NCBI GenBank assembly: GCA_963575745.1
Contig: CAUYUJ010008090.1
Location: 1 to 42,385 of the forward strand
Reading direction: 5' to 3'
DNA: 42,385 nt
Source of the DNA: Prorocentrum cordatum
Lineage: Eukaryota > Sar > Dinophyceae > Prorocentrales > Prorocentraceae
Position 1 is the first letter of the stretch, and each line of letters begins with the position of its first letter. Below, one piece after another: positions 28,481 through 38,672 of this stretch. Position numbers and translations under genes: made by a program. Below the pieces are notes generated by a model, which did no database searches, was not told the origin of the DNA, and was given only the letters and a program-made list of their open reading frames with translations.

Positions 28481-31210
28481 GACCCCGAGGCCAGAGAGGT
28501 GACCCTGCGTGAGCTTCAGTCGCTGCGTGGTCTATGTTCGGGAAGCGGATCCTCAGAGGTGTTCTCGATGTCGCTCCTGCTGCGGGCGAGGGCGAAGCTG
28601 TCCACGGGAAAGGCCCCAGGTCCCGACAACGTGACTGTCACGATGTTGAAACAGCTCTCGTGGGCATCTGTGCGACGTGTTCTGGTGAGCTTCCAAGGTG
28701 TGTATTCCAGAAGGTTATGTTGTCCCGACAGTTGGCGTCAACTAGCTGCCACACTCATGCCAAAAGAAATGGACATACAACATTTGACAGATACACGTAT
28801 GCTATGTCTACAGTCGTGTCTTATGAAATGGTACATGACATGTATTGTGATGTTGATTGAGAAGAGGATTGAGGAGCACCGACACTATGTATGCCTGTAC
28901 GGATTCAGATCGGGACGCAAAACATCGGAAATCACCAGCGTTGCCAAGAGGCTCAGCCAGCACTCCGCTGTCTGGGGCAAAGGAGACAGTTTGTGGCTTG
29001 CCAATCTTGATATCTTACAAGCTTTCGATAATGTTACTCCGTGCCTCGCCATGCGCTGTCTTCGTGCTCTTGACATACCTGCTGATCTCATTGTGGCGTT
29101 GATTGAACCCATGATGGATAATCAGTGCGTGGCCAGCTTCGAGGGCATCGAGGCATCGTCAGCGGTCTATTGGGACAAATCTATTCGAACGGGAGGAGTA
29201 GAGGGACCTATGATTTTTCTGGCAGTTTCTATTGTACTCTGGAGAGATGTTATCGACAGATGGAGGCAAGAAACGCAGTACGGCATCAAATTGGAAAATG
29301 ATGAGCGCATGTTCAATGGTGAGCGTATGACCCACAGTTTCTGGGCAGATAATCTTTTGTTGTATGCGAAGACCCGCACTGACCTTGAGTTGATGGTGCG
29401 TGACATGAGTATCCCCCTGATGAATGCAGGAATGACCTGGAAGCCGAAATCTTTGATGTATATTTACTTTGGTGCGCCGCCTGGCATCCCGCCGTCCCCT
29501 GAGCAGGATATCCGTGTGCTGGTGCCGTCTAGTGACGCCGCTCTTGGGACCCGAGAAGTGGTCCTACCGCGTGTTCAAGCGTTTGAGATCCTGGGAGCCA
29601 CTCTGGAGGAGACCTGGAAGGACCACTCGGACTCAGAGGCCATGCTCCAGAAAGCCCAGAGGATGTTCTTTGGGGAAATCGCGTATTACCGCTGTTCTGG
29701 GATTGACTTGGCTGAAAGATTTACTCGCTATCAAGCTAAAGTGATTGCTGCATTATTATTCAACTGTGAGGGCAGAACGCCCGACTATTCTACCATTGCT
29801 GCTGTTCACTATTTTGAAGGCAGATGTCTAGCTATAATGTCAGGTATACGCAAGCGGAGAACTGAAGGCTGGTCTGAGTTTCAACGTAGGCGATACAAAG
29901 CGGGACGACAGAGTTTTGCTGGACTTGGATTCCGAAGTGCGGTGCAGATATGGATATTTCGTTGTTGGGATTGGGCTAAGGATGTCTCAGTTGCTGCAAG
30001 TATTCGTATGAGGAGATACACAACACACACAGAGGAGGAGGAGGGAGAGACGGTACCAAATCGGCGTCAGAGGAAAACTCGGGCGATGGCGGCGGCGGCG
30101 ACTTCTCAAACATATCATGTATTTCAGATATCCCAGATGTCGAGTGGCTGTCGCCGGCGTACACCAGATGATCAGCCTGCCATACCTGAGGAGTCGGACA
30201 TGTCACGTGAATGGATGATATCTAGGCTGGCCATGTTACATGGAAGGGGGAAGTGGACGGAACATCGTGACACATGTATTCTAGCAATGCCTGTAAAAGA
30301 TAGGAAGCAGCTGACACGCATGAACATAGGCGGCCGCCCCCGTGGACATACTGCGTGGGACTGGTGCTTGTGCGATCTCTTTGGTTGTGAGTGGTACCTC
30401 TCATTCGACAGTTCCGCTGGGTCCCGTGAGAAATACTGCAAGCATTTGCTGACTGTGATTGGTATGCAACACTTGTTCGACTTGTTTGTTCTACCCAGGC
30501 CGCCTGGTGTGAGACATGTGAAGGCAGAGGAGGAGGAGGAGAGTGAGATGAATGAGAGGATGAGCAAACGTATTGCCGCAAATTTTGAGAATGAAACGGA
30601 GTGGAGGTGTGAGAATATTGAGCGTCTTGGGATGGAGATCTTGGGAGATAGTAAGACTGTTGTAAACTGGATGTGTGGTGAGTGGCAGATTCGCAACAAG
30701 CAGTATGTACGACTGGTGGGAACACTACAAAATACGGTATCGATGCTGTCTGGATGGGGACTGACCTCACCTGCATCGGGACAGAATCTGTATAAGCATT
30801 TCTTTCGTGAGGGTAATGAGCGTGCGGATAAATTGTCGTGGGAGGCCAGAGGTGGCCAAACTATTACTCGCTGGTTTGCATATGATAAGTTCCTCAGTAC
30901 TCGTAAGACTGCTCTCCGTGGTGCATTCGATGGGGGTGTCAGTAATGAAGGATGTGGAGGTGGGTGGTGGCTTCAGATTGGCGTTGTAGGTAGGGGTTCC
31001 AGCGTGCAGGTTGATTTTCCCATCTCCTCCTCCTCCTCCTCCTCCTCTTCCTCCTGCACCAGCTCGCACAGCTTCCATTGGCACGATGTGGCCGAGGAGG
31101 CGATGAGCTTGCCTCCTGGTAGCACGGTAACCTGCTGTGAACTAGCTGCCTGCGCTGCCCTGACGAGAGCTGCTGCTAAGGTGGCGTGCGCTCTGCTACG
31201 ACCTACCTAA
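28481..31210 (+). CDS. LINE pol: reverse transcriptase and permuted RNase H (5'-truncated)
   Basis: The frame is open from the insertion junction to TAA at 31208-31210, with no stop over about 910 codons. There is no start codon of its own; the endonuclease part is missing. RT motifs: GKAPGPDNVT near 28613, YGFRSGRKTSE near 28898, motif A NLDILQAFDNV (first Asp 29009), TGGVEGP near 29192, motif C WADN (Asp 29348), then WKPKS. The connection region has an acidic GAG-coded linker near 30528. RNase H in permuted order: GDSKTVVNWMCGEW (Asp 30647), REGNERADKL (Asp 30827), FDGGVSNEG (Asp 30929), and TCCEL (Glu 31139). A poly-Ser tract from TCC repeats (about 31024-31052) is inserted between the last two. 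The protein is clearly diverged from LINE-1's yet shares every motif, including WADN. As a truncated copy it is probably not expressed. Confidence 0.88.
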   Translation, partial: DPEAREVTLRELQSLRGLCSGSGSSEVFSMSLLLRARAKLSTGKAPGPDNVTVTMLKQLSWASVRRVLVSFQGVYSRRLCCPDSWRQLAATLMPKEMDIQHLTDTRMLCLQSCLMKWYMTCIVMLIEKRIEEHRHYVCLYGFRSGRKTSEITSVAKRLSQHSAVWGKGDSLWLANLDILQAFDNVTPCLAMRCLRALDIPADLIVALIEPMMDNQCVASFEGIEASSAVYWDKSIRTGGVEGPMIFLAVSIVLWRDVIDRWRQETQYGIKLENDERMFNGERMTHSFWADNLLLYAKTRTDLELMVRDMSIPLMNAGMTWKPKSLMYIYFGAPPGIPPSPEQDIRVLVPSSDAALGTREVVLPRVQAFEILGATLEETWKDHSDSEAMLQKAQRMFFGEIAYYRCSGIDLAERFTRYQAKVIAALLFNCEGRTPDYSTIAAVHYFEGRCLAIMSGIRKRRTEGWSEFQRRRYKAGRQSFAGLGFRSAVQIWIFRCWDWAKDVSVAASIRMRRYTTHTEEEEGETVPNRRQRKTRAMAAAATSQTYHVFQISQMSSGCRRRTPDDQPAIPEESDMSREWMISRLAMLHGRGKWTEHRDTCILAMPVKDRKQLTRMNIGGRPRGHTAWDWCLCDLFGCEWYLSFDSSAGSREKYCKHLLTVIGMQHLFDLFVLPRPPGVRHVKAEEEEESEMNERMSKRIAANFENETEWRCENIERLGMEILGDSKTVVNWMCGEWQIRNKQYVRLVGTLQNTVSMLSGWGLTSPASGQNLYKHFFREGNERADKLSWEARGGQTITRWFAYDKFLSTRKTALRGAFDGGVSNEGCGGGWWLQIGVVGRGSSVQVDFPISSSSSSSSSSCTSSHSFHWHDVAEEAMSLPPGSTVTCCELAACAALTRAAAKVACALLRPT

Positions 31211-31235
31211 GATGGTGGGGGCTCAGTTGCACTGC

Positions 31236-31268
31236 TCCGCCGATTCGGATTCGGATTCTAGTGGCGGA
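31236..31268 (+). other. 3'-UTR stem-loop of LINE-3
   Basis: TCCGCC pairs with GGCGGA over a 21-nt loop made of GATTCG-like repeats, 15 bases before the target copy. It parallels the stem-loops of the other three LINEs but has no sequence similarity to them. Confidence 0.4.
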
Positions 31269-31317
31269 CCGCAAACCGCAAAAAAGAAAGGTTGACGGTT
31301 CACCGCCGGCGCCCAGT

Positions 31318-31558
31318 TTCAAGCGTGCTCGAGGCTGTCAAGCGCGCTCGAGTCTGCCTAATAGCAGCGCTTCAGGAGCCGGCATCTCCGCGCACGTCCA
31401 AGAGGTGCACCTGGCCGTGCGCTCACAGCGTGTGGAGCAGTCTGAGGCGAGCACAGGGGCACGCGCGGCGCCGAGGGGACGCCCCAGGTCGCTTGCGCGA
31501 AGAGATCCGTGCGCGCGCGTCTCTGGCTTGGCTATGCGGGTTTTGAACAACAACAGGT
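31318..31558 (+). repeat. GC-rich segment of unknown type, about 240 bp
   Basis: It lies between the CAGT end of A16 and a type B head. It contains GCGTGCTCGAG / GCGCGCTCGAG direct repeats and many GCGC steps, and closes with GGGTTTTGAACAACAACAGGT, resembling the linker module GGGTTTTGGACGCTACAAGT. Open frames exist on both strands but nothing is recognisable. No second copy is evident in the window. Confidence 0.45.
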
Positions 31559-31616
31559 ACCTCGAGAGCTCTTCGGCAAAGAGCTAAGAGGAATTCGGGC
31601 GCAGGGTGGAGATAGT
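31559..31616 (+). repeat. Type B head fragment
   Basis: ACCTCGAGAGCTCTTCGGC to GGTGGAGATAGT, cut after AGT and joined to a type A head. Confidence 0.7.
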
Positions 31617-32831
31617 AACTCGTAGAGCTTCCCTTAGCAAGTTATTGCTGGAAGCTTAAGAGTAATTTCGGGGCGCTGGAGAGCTAGTTGGCAAGAAAAA
31701 TCTCGACGGACATTTTGAGGACTTTTGGTCGGTTGAAAATTTTGTTCTCGAAATTCAACCATTCGTTAGAGCTCTAGTATTTTTGCCATGGTATTCGATC
31801 TTATTCCCGCTCGCCATCTTGATCTCAGCTCGATCGGGTACCTTTCACTGCCAAAAAGCGTCCAGGCGGGATCGGCCGTTTCGAGTAATCTCGATACGCG
31901 CTGTCGGTATATTGGACTTAACTCGAGCTTCAGGACAGCTACAGAGCTGGTAAGCACAGCTAATCGATTCAGAATGATCAGGCGCGTTCGCCCGTCGAAC
32001 CCAGAGGTCTGAACTCGGTCTGCTAGCCGAGCTAGGTTCGCAACCTATTCGCATTATTCGAGTTATCTTGACAGACGCTCTCAGTTTTCTGTACTTAACT
32101 CGAGCTACAGGACAGCTACAGAGCTGATGCGCACAGAATCTGAGTCAGAATCATCAGTGGCCGTTGTTTGTTGAATCCAGAGCTCTGAACTCGGTCTGCT
32201 GCCCGATCTAGAATCGCGAAACTGTTCGTATTGATCGAGTCATCTTGAGAGATGCTGTCGGTTCTCTGCACTTAACTCGGGCTGTAGGGGGGCTGCATGG
32301 CTGGTAATCACTGGAATCGATTCGGAGACATCAGGCGCCTTTCGAATCCAGAGCTCCGAACTCTGTCTGCTGCCCGAACTAGGTCCGCGAAACTATTCGT
32401 ATTGTTCGAGTCATCCTGAGAGGTGCTGTCGGTTTCCTGCGCTTAACTCGGGCTGTAGGGGGGGCTGCAGGGTTGGTAATCACAGGAATCGATTCGGAGA
32501 CATCAGACGCGTCCGCCAATCGCATGCAGAGGTCTGAACTCGGTCTGATACTCGAGCTAGGTTTGCCAAACTATTCGTATTGTTCGAGTCATCTTGAGAG
32601 GTGCTGTCGATTTACGCACGTAACTCGGGCTGTAGGAGAGCTACAGAGCTCGTACAGAAGACAATCCAGAAGCATCGGGGGCGTTCGGCTGTTGCATCCG
32701 AGAGGTCTGAAATTGCTTGGGCTGAAAAACTATTTTTTCTGTGTTTTTTTTTTCGACATTATATGTTCTGAGGAAGCTCTACGAGTCCCCCGGCAGTAAC
32801 AAAGGTAGACGGCTTACCGCCGGCGCCCAGT
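31617..32831 (+). repeat. Type A cassette A17, full length (1,215 bp)
   Basis: A good reference copy. A perfect 15-bp inverted repeat ACTCGTAGAGCTTCC (31618-31632) matches GGAAGCTCTACGAGT (32772-32786); the 3' copy is offset 45 bp from the CAGT end. Head, five monomers in standard order and tail are all present. The hairpin left arm is damaged (CCGGCAGTAA). Confidence 0.85.
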
Positions 32832-32920
32832 TGGCCGGCCCGACAAAATGAGAGAATGTGGTAACCTGGGGTCGGTGTTTTTGACTTTATGGAAAATTTT
32901 GAAGTTCGTTTTTTTCAAGT
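32832..32920 (+). repeat. Type B fragment (diverged)
   Basis: TGGCCGGCCCGACAAAATG to TTTTTTTCAAGT, a diverged piece of the type B body, interrupted by a new complete type B unit right after AAGT. Confidence 0.6.
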
Positions 32921-33319
32921 ACCTCGTAGAGCTCTTCGGCATCGATGAGCAAGAGGAATTCCGGCGCGGAGTGGAGCTAGTTGGCCGACCCGGCCAGAAA
33001 GGACAAAGTGGTAACTTTTGGGTGGTTTTGCAAAAATTGAAGGATATTTGACAATTGATTTTGAGGAAGCAGATTTTTCGCACCTGTAGTGGGTTATGGC
33101 GCGTCTGCCAGTAAAATTTCCAGGCCTATAGGTGCAGTATTACTATCAAAACACTTGGAGGAACCAACGTTGGATAAAACAGAACAACGTGATTTTTCGA
33201 GTTTTTCGTTTCTCGCTCTAGAAGCTTTCTTGATGTGTTCTGACGATTGCTATGCAAGGGAAGAGCTCTACGAGGTTCCCGGTGGTAACCAGGTTGACGG
33301 TTTACCGCCGGGTCCCAGT
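32921..33319 (+). repeat. Complete type B cassette B16, 399 bp
   Basis: ACCTCGTAGAGCTC head, GAGCTCTACGAGG tail, hairpin CCGGTGGTAA / TTACCGCCGG with one wobble pair, end CAGT. Confidence 0.8.
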
Positions 33320-34482
33320 TCCGGGGCGCTGGAGAGCTAGTTGGCAAGAAAAATCTCGACGGACCTTTTGGTGACTTTTGGTCGGTTGAAAATTTTGTTC
33401 TCGAAATTCCTCAATTCGTTTGAGCGCTAGTATTTTTTCCGTGATTGTCGATCTTATTCCCGCTCGCCATCTTGATCTCAAATTGATCGGGTACCTTTTA
33501 CTGCCAAAAAGCGTTCATTCGGGATCGGCCGTTTCGAGTCATCTTGATTCGCGCTGTCGGTATATTGGACTTAACTCGAGATACAGGACAGCTACAGAGC
33601 TGGTAAGCACATCTCATCGATTTAGAATGATCAGGCGCGTTCGTCTGTTGCATCCAGAGGTCTGAACTCGGTCTGCTAGCCGAGCTGGGTCCGCAAACCT
33701 ATTCGTATTATTCGAGTCATGTCGACAGGCGCTGTCGGTTTTCTGCACTTAACTCGAGCTATACGACAGCTACATAGCTGATACTTACAGAAAACGATTC
33801 AAAATCATCAGTCGCGTTCGTCTGTTGAATCCATGGCTCTGAACTCGGTCTGCTGCCCGATCTAGAATCGCGAAACTATTCGTATTGTTGGAGTCATCTT
33901 GAGAGGTGCTGTCGGTTTCCTGTATTTAACTCGGGCTGCAGGGGGGGCTACAGTGCTGGTAGTCACAGGAATCGATTTAGAGATCAGGCGCGTCTAACTG
34001 TCGAAAGCTCGGAACTCGGTCTGCTGCTCGAACTAGGTTCACGAATTTATTCGTATTGTTCGAGTCATTCTGAGAGGTGCTGTCAGTTTTCTGCACTTAA
34101 CTCGGGCTGTAGGGGGGCTGCAGGGCTGGTCATCGCAGCAATTGATTCGGAGACATCAGACACGTCCGCCTGTCGCACTCAGAAGTCTGAACTCGGTCTC
34201 ATACTCGAGCTAGGTTTGCCAAACTATTCCTATTTTTCGAGTCATCTTCAGATGTGCTGTCGATTTACGCACGTAACTCGGACTGTAGGAGAGCTACAGA
34301 GCTCGTGCAGAAGATAATCCAGAGCATCGGAGGCGTTCGGCTGTTGCATCGAGAGTCTGACATAGCTTGGGCTGACAAACTATTCGTTCTCTACAATTAT
34401 TTTTCGACATATTGTATTGTCAGGAAGCTCTACGAGTCTCCCGGCGGTAAGAAAGGTTGACGGTTTACCGCCGGCGCCCAGT
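33320..34482 (+). repeat. Type A cassette A18, five monomers
   Basis: Head TCCGGGGCGCTGGAG, five monomers in the standard order, perfect hairpin (34441-34450 / 34465-34474), end CAGT. Confidence 0.85.
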
Positions 34483-34938
34483 TATTGCTGGAAGCTTAAG
34501 AGTAATTCTGGGGCGCTGGAGAGCTAGTTGGCAAGAAAAATCTCGACGGACCTTTTGCTGACTTTTGGTCGGTTGAAAATTTTGTTCTCGAAATTCAACC
34601 ATTCGTTAGAGCTCTAGTATTTTTTCCCGTGATATTTGATCTTATTCCCGCTCGCCATCTTGATCTTAGCTCGATCGGGTACCTTTTACTGCCAAAAAGC
34701 ACACGGGCGGGATCGACCGTTTCGAGTCATCTTGACACGCGCCCTCGGTATATTGGACTTAACTCGAGATACAGGACAGCTAGAGAGCTGGTAAGCACAC
34801 CTTGTCGGTTCCGAATGATCAGGCGCGCTCGTCTGTTGCATCCAGAGGTCTGAACTCGGTCTGCTAGCCGAGCTAGGTCCGCAAACCTATTCGTATAATT
34901 CGAGTCATCTTGACAGACGCTCTCGGTTTTCTGTACTT

Positions 34939-34952
34939 AACTCGAGCTATAT
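34939..34952 (+). repeat. LINE-4 target-site duplication, left copy (AACTCGAGCTATAT)
   Basis: A perfect 14-bp match to 35631-35644. The preceding bases are CTT, so it again begins at T^AA. Confidence 0.9.
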
Positions 34953-35572
34953 TTGGGTTTGCGAAGACACCGACAGATGACGAGTTGGCCCGACGTCTTG
35001 CAGTTATTAATGAACAGACTACGATATGGGACCCTGGGATGGAAGGTATCGCTGTTGAAATGTGCGGAGACAGTAAAACGGTTGTACAATGGTTGAGGGG
35101 AGTCTGGGCCTGTGACAACAGTGGGTATGCCAAACGGATCGCCAGAATACAAAATATCATGTATGACGTGAGTGAACAACACAACATACGATGCCCGACG
35201 TACGGTAGGGATTTCTGGAAACATATCTATAGGGAAGCCAATGCCTATGCTGATGAGCTGACACACCATGCGAGAGAAGGAAACTGTTACAGAATTTACA
35301 AGCATGACTATATCAAACAGAACAGGACAAACATCAAATACATCAGAGGATGTTGGGATGGAGGAGTGAGCAGTGAGGGTGCTGCAGGAGGTCACTGGAT
35401 CGAAGTTGCTCCAGAGAATGGCCCGTGGACACTCGTGAGCTCAGAAGCCTACATGTTTGATGTAGGTGCCACCGTGACGGAGGCAGAATTATCTGCTGCC
35501 GAGCGCCTGTGCACAGGTGTGGAGCACATTGTTAAAGAAATTTCCTCTGCAAAGCGGAGGAGGCGGATTTAA
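34953..35572 (+). CDS. Permuted RNase H domain of a LINE pol (5'-truncated)
   Basis: The frame is open from the junction to TAA at 35570-35572; an upstream in-frame ATG belongs to the satellite and is not the element's. FGFAKTPTDDELARRLAVINEQ leads into VEMCGDSKTVVQWLRG (Asp 35069), YREANAYADELTHHAR (Asp 35252), CWDGGVSSEG..GG (Asp 35357) and TVTEAELSAAERL (Glu 35486). Spacings are 61 residues between the first two Asp and 43 between the last Asp and Glu, close to 64 and 38 in E. coli RNase HI, with the two halves swapped. It ends in a basic tail (KRRRRI). Being isolated, it shows that the domain's natural limits run from just before GDS to just after the AEL helix. Expression is unlikely. 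Confidence 0.85.
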
Positions 35573-35630
35573 CTGGCTCTAGCCCTTAGGCTTGGGCGCA
35601 CGCGCCCTGTGTAGCCTGACCAAACACCAA
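34953..35630 (+). mobile_element. LINE-4: severely 5'-truncated non-LTR retrotransposon
   Basis: Perfect 14-bp target duplications prove insertion into a satellite monomer. Only about 620 bp of coding sequence and 58 bp of 3' UTR remain. The 3' UTR forms AGGCT (35588-35592) / AGCCT (35613-35617) outside GGGCG (35594-35598) / CGCCC (35603-35607), and the element ends CAAACACCAA. Confidence 0.9.
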
Positions 35631-36357
35631 AACTCGAGCTATATCACAGCTACAGAGTTGATACTCACAGAAACCCATTTGGAATCATCAGTCGTGTTCG
35701 TCTGTTCAATCGAGAGCTCTGAACTAGGTCTGCTGCCCGAACTAGGTCCGTGAAACTATTCGTATTATTCGAGCCATCCTGAGAGGTGCTGTCGGTTTTC
35801 TGTATTCAGCTCGGGCTGTAGGGGGGCTACAGTGCTGGTCATCACAGGACTCGATTTGGAGAGATCAGGCGCGTTAGCCTGTCGAATCCAGAGCTGGGAA
35901 CTCGGTCTGCTGCCCGAACTAGGTCCCTATTCCTATCATTCGAGTCATCCTGAGAGGTGCTGTCAGTTTTCTGCATTTAACTCGGGCTGTAGGGGGGCTG
36001 CAGGGCGGGTAATCACAGGAACCGATTCGGAGACATCAGATGCGTCCGCCTCTCGCATTCAGAGGTCTGAACTCGGTCTGATACTCGAGCTAGGTTTGCC
36101 AAACTATTCGTATTGTTCGAGTCATCTTGAGAGGTGCTGTCGATTTACGCACGTAACTCGGGATGTAGCAGAGCTACAGAGCTCGTGCAGAATATAATCC
36201 AGAAGCATCGGGGGCGTTTGGCTGTTGCATCGAGAGGTCTGAAATGGGCTGACAAACTATTCGTTCTCTGCGTTTTTTCCGACATCAAATATTATCAGGA
36301 AGCTCTACGAGTCCCCTGGCGGCAAGGAAGGTTGACGGTTTACCGCCGGCGCCCAGT

Positions 36358-37522
36358 AATTCCGGGGCGCTGGAGAGCTAGTTGCCAAGAAAAATCTCGA
36401 CGGACCTTTTGCTGACTTTTGGTCGGTTGAAAATTTTGTTCTCGAAATTCAACCATTTGTTTCAGCTCTAGTATCTTTTCCCGTGATATTCGATATTATT
36501 CCCGCTCGCCATCTTGATCTCAGCTCGATCGGGTACCTTTTACGGCCAAAAAGCACTGCGGCGGGATCGGCCGTTTCGAGTCATCTTGATACGCGCTGTC
36601 GGTATATTGGACTTACCTCGAGATACAGGACAGCTACAGAGCTGGAAAGCACACCTTATCGATTCAGAATGATCAGGCGCGTTCGTCTGTTGCATCGAGA
36701 GGTCTGAACTCGGTCTGTTCGCCGAGCTAGGTCCGCAAACCTATTCGTATTATTCGAGTCATCTTGAGAGGCGCTCTCGGTTTTCTGTACTTAACTCGAG
36801 CTATAGGACAGCTACAGAGCTGATGCTTACAGAAACCGGTTCAGAATCATCAGTCGCGTTTGTCTGTTGAATCTAGAGCTCTGAACTCGGTCTGATACCC
36901 GATCCAGAATCGCGAAACTATTCGTATTGTTCGGGTCATCTTGAGAGATGCTGTCCGTTCCCTGCACTTAACTCGGGCTGTAGGGTTGCTACAGTGCTGG
37001 TGGTCACAGGAATCGATTTGAAGACAGCAGGCGCGTCCGCCTGTCGAATCCAGAGCTCGGAACTCGGTCTGCTGCCCGAACTAGGTCCGCGAAGCTGCTC
37101 GTATTGTTCGAGTCATCCTGAGAGGCGCTGTCGGTTTTCTGCACTTAACTCGGGCTGTAGGGAGGCTGGAGGGCTGGTAATCACAGGAATCGATTCGGAG
37201 ACATGAAACGCGTCCGTCTGTCGCATTCAGAGGTCTGAACTCGGTCTAATACTCGAGCTGGGCTTGCCGAACTATTCGTTTTGCTCGAGTCATCTTGAGA
37301 GCTGTCGATTTACGCACGTAACTCGGGCTGTAGGAGAGCTACAGAGCTCGTACAGAAGACAATCGCATCGGGGGCGTTCGGCTGTTGCATCGGGAGGTCT
37401 GCAATCGCTTGGGCTGAAAAAGTATTCTTTTTCTGTGATTTTTTCGACATTATACATTGTCAGGAAGCTCTACGATTCCCCCGGCGGTAAGAAAGGTTGA
37501 CGGTTTACCGCCGGCGCCCAGT
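36358..37522 (+). repeat. Type A cassette A20, five monomers
   Basis: Head AATTCCGGGGCGCTGG, five monomers, tail, perfect hairpin (37491-37500 / 37505-37514), end CAGT. Confidence 0.85.
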
Positions 37523-37862
37523 TGGTCGACACGACCAGATAGGACAAAGTGACATTTTTTTTGCGTGGTTTTGCGAATATTTGAAAGATATGTGACCATT
37601 TATTTTGAGGAAGGAGATTTTCACGCCGAGCATTGGCACATGAACTTTGTTCCCTCAGCAGATCAGCTCTCTGGAGCCAGTTTTAGTATTAGTTGACTTC
37701 CCGGAACCGACTTCATGTTGACTCCAAAAAATCTCAATTTTACGTTTTTCTAGTGAAGTTCCCAGGAGCTCTCCGCTTCGATCCTGGGCTTTCTTACGGG
37801 TGCAAGGAGCTCTACGAGGTTCACGGCGGTGACCAGGTTGACGGTTCACCGCCGGCGCCAGT
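37523..37862 (+). repeat. Type B cassette B17, head truncated
   Basis: Starts TGGTCGACACGACC after CAGT. Hairpin TGA/TCA type, with the first pairs changed (CACGGCGGTGA). Ends in CAGT. Confidence 0.75.
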
Positions 37863-38111
37863 GAGATTTTTATTCCCTGTAGTAAGCTATGGCGCACCTG
37901 CTGGTAAATTTTTCATGGCTCTAGGTCCAGTATTACTGTCAAAGCACTTGGAGGAACCCACTGTATGAAAACCGAAATATCGTTATTTTTCGAATTTTTC
38001 GGCTCTCGCTTTAGAAGCTTCCTTCACTGTTCGGAGGAGCGCTGTGTAAGGAGAGAGCTCTACGAGGTGTCTGGCGGTAACTTGGTTGACGATTTACCGC
38101 CGGTTCCCAGT
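37863..38111 (+). repeat. 3' part of a type B cassette
   Basis: Begins GAGATTTTTATTCCCTGTAG, an internal point of the type B body. Tail GAGCTCTACGAGG, hairpin CTGGCGGTAA / TTACCGCCGG (38071-38080 / 38094-38103), end CAGT. Confidence 0.7.
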
Positions 38112-38672
38112 TCCGGGGCGCTGGAGAGCTAGTTGGCAAGAAAAATCTCGACGGACCTTTTGGTGACTTTTGGTCGGTTGAAAATTTTGTTCTCGAAAGT
38201 CAACACTTCGTTAAAACTCTAGTATTTTTTCCCGTGATATTCGATCTTATTCCCGCTCGCCATCTTGATCTCAGCTCGATCGGGTACCTTTTACTGCCAA
38301 AAAGGACTGCGGCGGGATCGGCTGTTTCGAGTCATCTTGATACGCGCTGTCGGTATATTGGACTTAACTCGAGATGTAGGACAGCTACAGAGCTGGTCAG
38401 CACATCTTATCGATTCAGAACGATCAGGCGCGTTCGTCTGTTGCATCCAGAGGTCTGAACTCGGTCTGCTAGCCGAGGTAGGTCCGCAAACCTATTCGTA
38501 TTTTTCAAGTCATCTTGAGAGGCGCTTTCGGTTTTCTGTACTTAACTCGAGCTATGTGACAGCTACAGAGCTGAAACTTACAGAACCCGATTCAGAGTCA
38601 TCAGTCGCGTTTGTCTGTCGACTCCAGAGGGCTGAACACGGTCTGCTGCTTGCTCTAGAATCGCGCAACTAG
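38112..38672 (+). repeat. Type A cassette A21, truncated after two monomers
   Basis: Standard head and first two monomers, ending abruptly at CGCGCAACTAGG; no tail or hairpin. Confidence 0.8.

Larger units (their letters stand above)
28481..31283 (+). mobile_element. LINE-3: 5'-truncated non-LTR retrotransposon with target duplication
   Basis: An 11-bp perfect target duplication brackets the insertion. The 5' end is cut in front of the RT domain, the 3' UTR is 73 bp and the element ends GCAAACCGCAAAA. A stem TCCGCC (31236-31241) / GGCGGA (31263-31268) encloses a GATTCG-type triple repeat. Confidence 0.9.
34483..36357 (+). repeat. Type A cassette A19, interrupted by LINE-4 in its second monomer
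   Basis: Starts TATTGCTGGAAGC after CAGT. LINE-4 occupies 34953-35630 within the second monomer. The remaining monomers and tail follow; the hairpin is CTGGCGGCAA / TTACCGCCGG (imperfect). Without the LINE and one target copy the cassette is about 1.18 kb. Confidence 0.85.
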
